DNA from: JAIBJN01 sp963811635
GTDB taxonomy: Bacteria > Actinomycetota > Thermoleophilia > Gaiellales > Gaiellaceae
Direction: 5' to 3'
Assembly: GCA_963811635.1 (NCBI GenBank)
Contig: CAWESB010000013.1
Coordinates: 146,556 to 210,555, forward strand
DNA: 64,000 nt
The notes beneath the pieces were generated by a model that made no database searches, was not told the origin of the DNA, and saw nothing but the letters and a program-made list of their open reading frames with translations. A program made the position numbers and the translations under genes. Below, piece after piece: positions 63,475 through 64,000 of the stretch. Numbering within the stretch: the first letter of the stretch is position 1; the number at the start of each line of letters is the position of its first letter.

Positions 63475-64000
63475 ATGCCCCAGAACTACGGCGCCCTCGA
63501 GAAGGTCCTGCGCGTCGGCGAAGGACGCCGGCTCAAGCGCCTCGCCCAGCAGGCCGACTACGTCACGTCGCTCGAGCCCGACTTCGAGAGGCTCTCCGAT
63601 GCCGAGCTGGCCGCCAAGACGGCCGAGTTCGCCAGCGGCTCGAGAACGGCGAGGATCTCGACGAGCTGACGTTCGAGGCGTTCGCGGCCGTCCGCGAGGC
63701 CGCCCGGCGCTCGGGATGCGCCACTTCGACGTCCAGGTGATGGGTGCCATCGTGCTCCACGAGGGCGACATCGCCGAGATGAAGACCGGCGAGGGAAAGA
63801 CCCTCGTCGCGACGATGCCGCTCTACCTGAACGCCCTCCCGGCCCGCGGGACGCACCTCGTGACCGTCAACGACTACCTCGCAAAGCGCGACGCAGAGTG
63901 GATGGGCCCGGTCTACGAGGCGCTCGGCATGCGGGCGTCCTTCAACCGCGACCAGATGCCGTTCGCCTAGCGCAAGGAGTCGTACGCCGCCGACATCACG
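63475..64000 (+). pseudogene. secA: preprotein translocase ATPase SecA, 5' part, frameshifted, runs off the window
   Basis: The ATG at 63475 starts LEKVLRVGEGRRLKRLAQQA, continuing to AELAAKTAEF. The frame then changes at about 63632 (RLENGEDLDELTFEAFAAV) and again at about 63712 (MRHFDVQVMGAIVLHEGDIA, Walker A in KTGEGKTLVATMPLYLN, and VTVNDYLAKRDAEWMGPVYE). An in-frame TAG at 63968-63970 interrupts SecA-like sequence, which goes on as RKESYAADIT to the window end. SecA is essential, so two indels and a stop here are more likely errors than real mutations. Confidence 0.85.

Overview
The window is one continuous, very GC-rich, gene-dense bacterial sequence. Four things point to a deep-branching actinobacterium, most plausibly class Thermoleophilia (Gaiellales/Solirubrobacterales): the chromosomal run rpmE, DUF1385, prfA, prmC, tsaC-like, glyA, upp, wecA-like, atp; frequent GTG starts; strong C/G third-position bias; and many start codons only 6-11 nt behind a -10-like hexamer (apparently leaderless mRNAs). 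The taxon is inferred from gene content, not from a marker search. No rRNA, tRNA, CRISPR array, insertion sequence or phage gene was seen.

Layout. (1) 0.3-6.8 kb: a lasso-peptide-type RiPP cluster on the minus strand. The order is a 60-residue precursor, ABC ATPase, ABC-2 permease, PqqD-like recognition protein, asparagine-synthetase-like cyclase, HPr-kinase-like kinase and transglutaminase-like leader peptidase, met head-on by a nucleotidyltransferase gene. The precursor is abnormal for a lasso peptide and is the most interesting object here. (2) 6.8-9.1 kb: DUF1360 and metallo-beta-lactamase-fold genes, then divergent B12-binding mutase subunit and enoyl-CoA hydratase. (3) 9.1-10.8 kb: TPP riboswitch and thiG-thiS-thiE. 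(4) 10.8-15.2 kb: secreted M23 peptidase, then etfB-etfA-ETF dehydrogenase. (5) 15.2-26 kb: threonine dehydratase-like gene, rpmE, DUF1385, prfA, prmC, tsaC-like, sugar epimerase, glyA, upp, wecA-like and a PLP decarboxylase-like gene. (6) 26-40.6 kb: F1Fo ATP synthase genes in two blocks (atpI-B-E-F-H-A-G and atpD-C), separated by a kelch protein, a five-gene peptide ABC transporter and an anti-sigma-like protein. (7) 40.6-51.9 kb: metH, a carboxylate-amine ligase, an LCP protein, a frameshifted nucleotidyltransferase, a cupin, ahcY, mtnA and a second nucleotidyltransferase. (8) 51.9-61.6 kb: a ROK repressor divergent from a sugar (probably pentose) ABC transporter and catabolic operon. (9) 61.6-64 kb: comF-like gene, hpf, two small unknown genes and the start of secA, nearly all broken by frameshifts, which looks more like poor sequence than gene decay.

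How the genes work together. The RiPP operon should make, process, possibly phosphorylate and export one peptide. The ETF genes feed electrons from acyl-CoA dehydrogenation to quinone, and the ATP synthase closes that chain. metH, ahcY and mtnA belong to the methionine/S-adenosylmethionine cycle and salvage. The ROK-controlled operon imports a sugar, isomerises it and phosphorylates it to a pentulose phosphate. Functional statements rest on motif and family recognition by eye; no database search was run.
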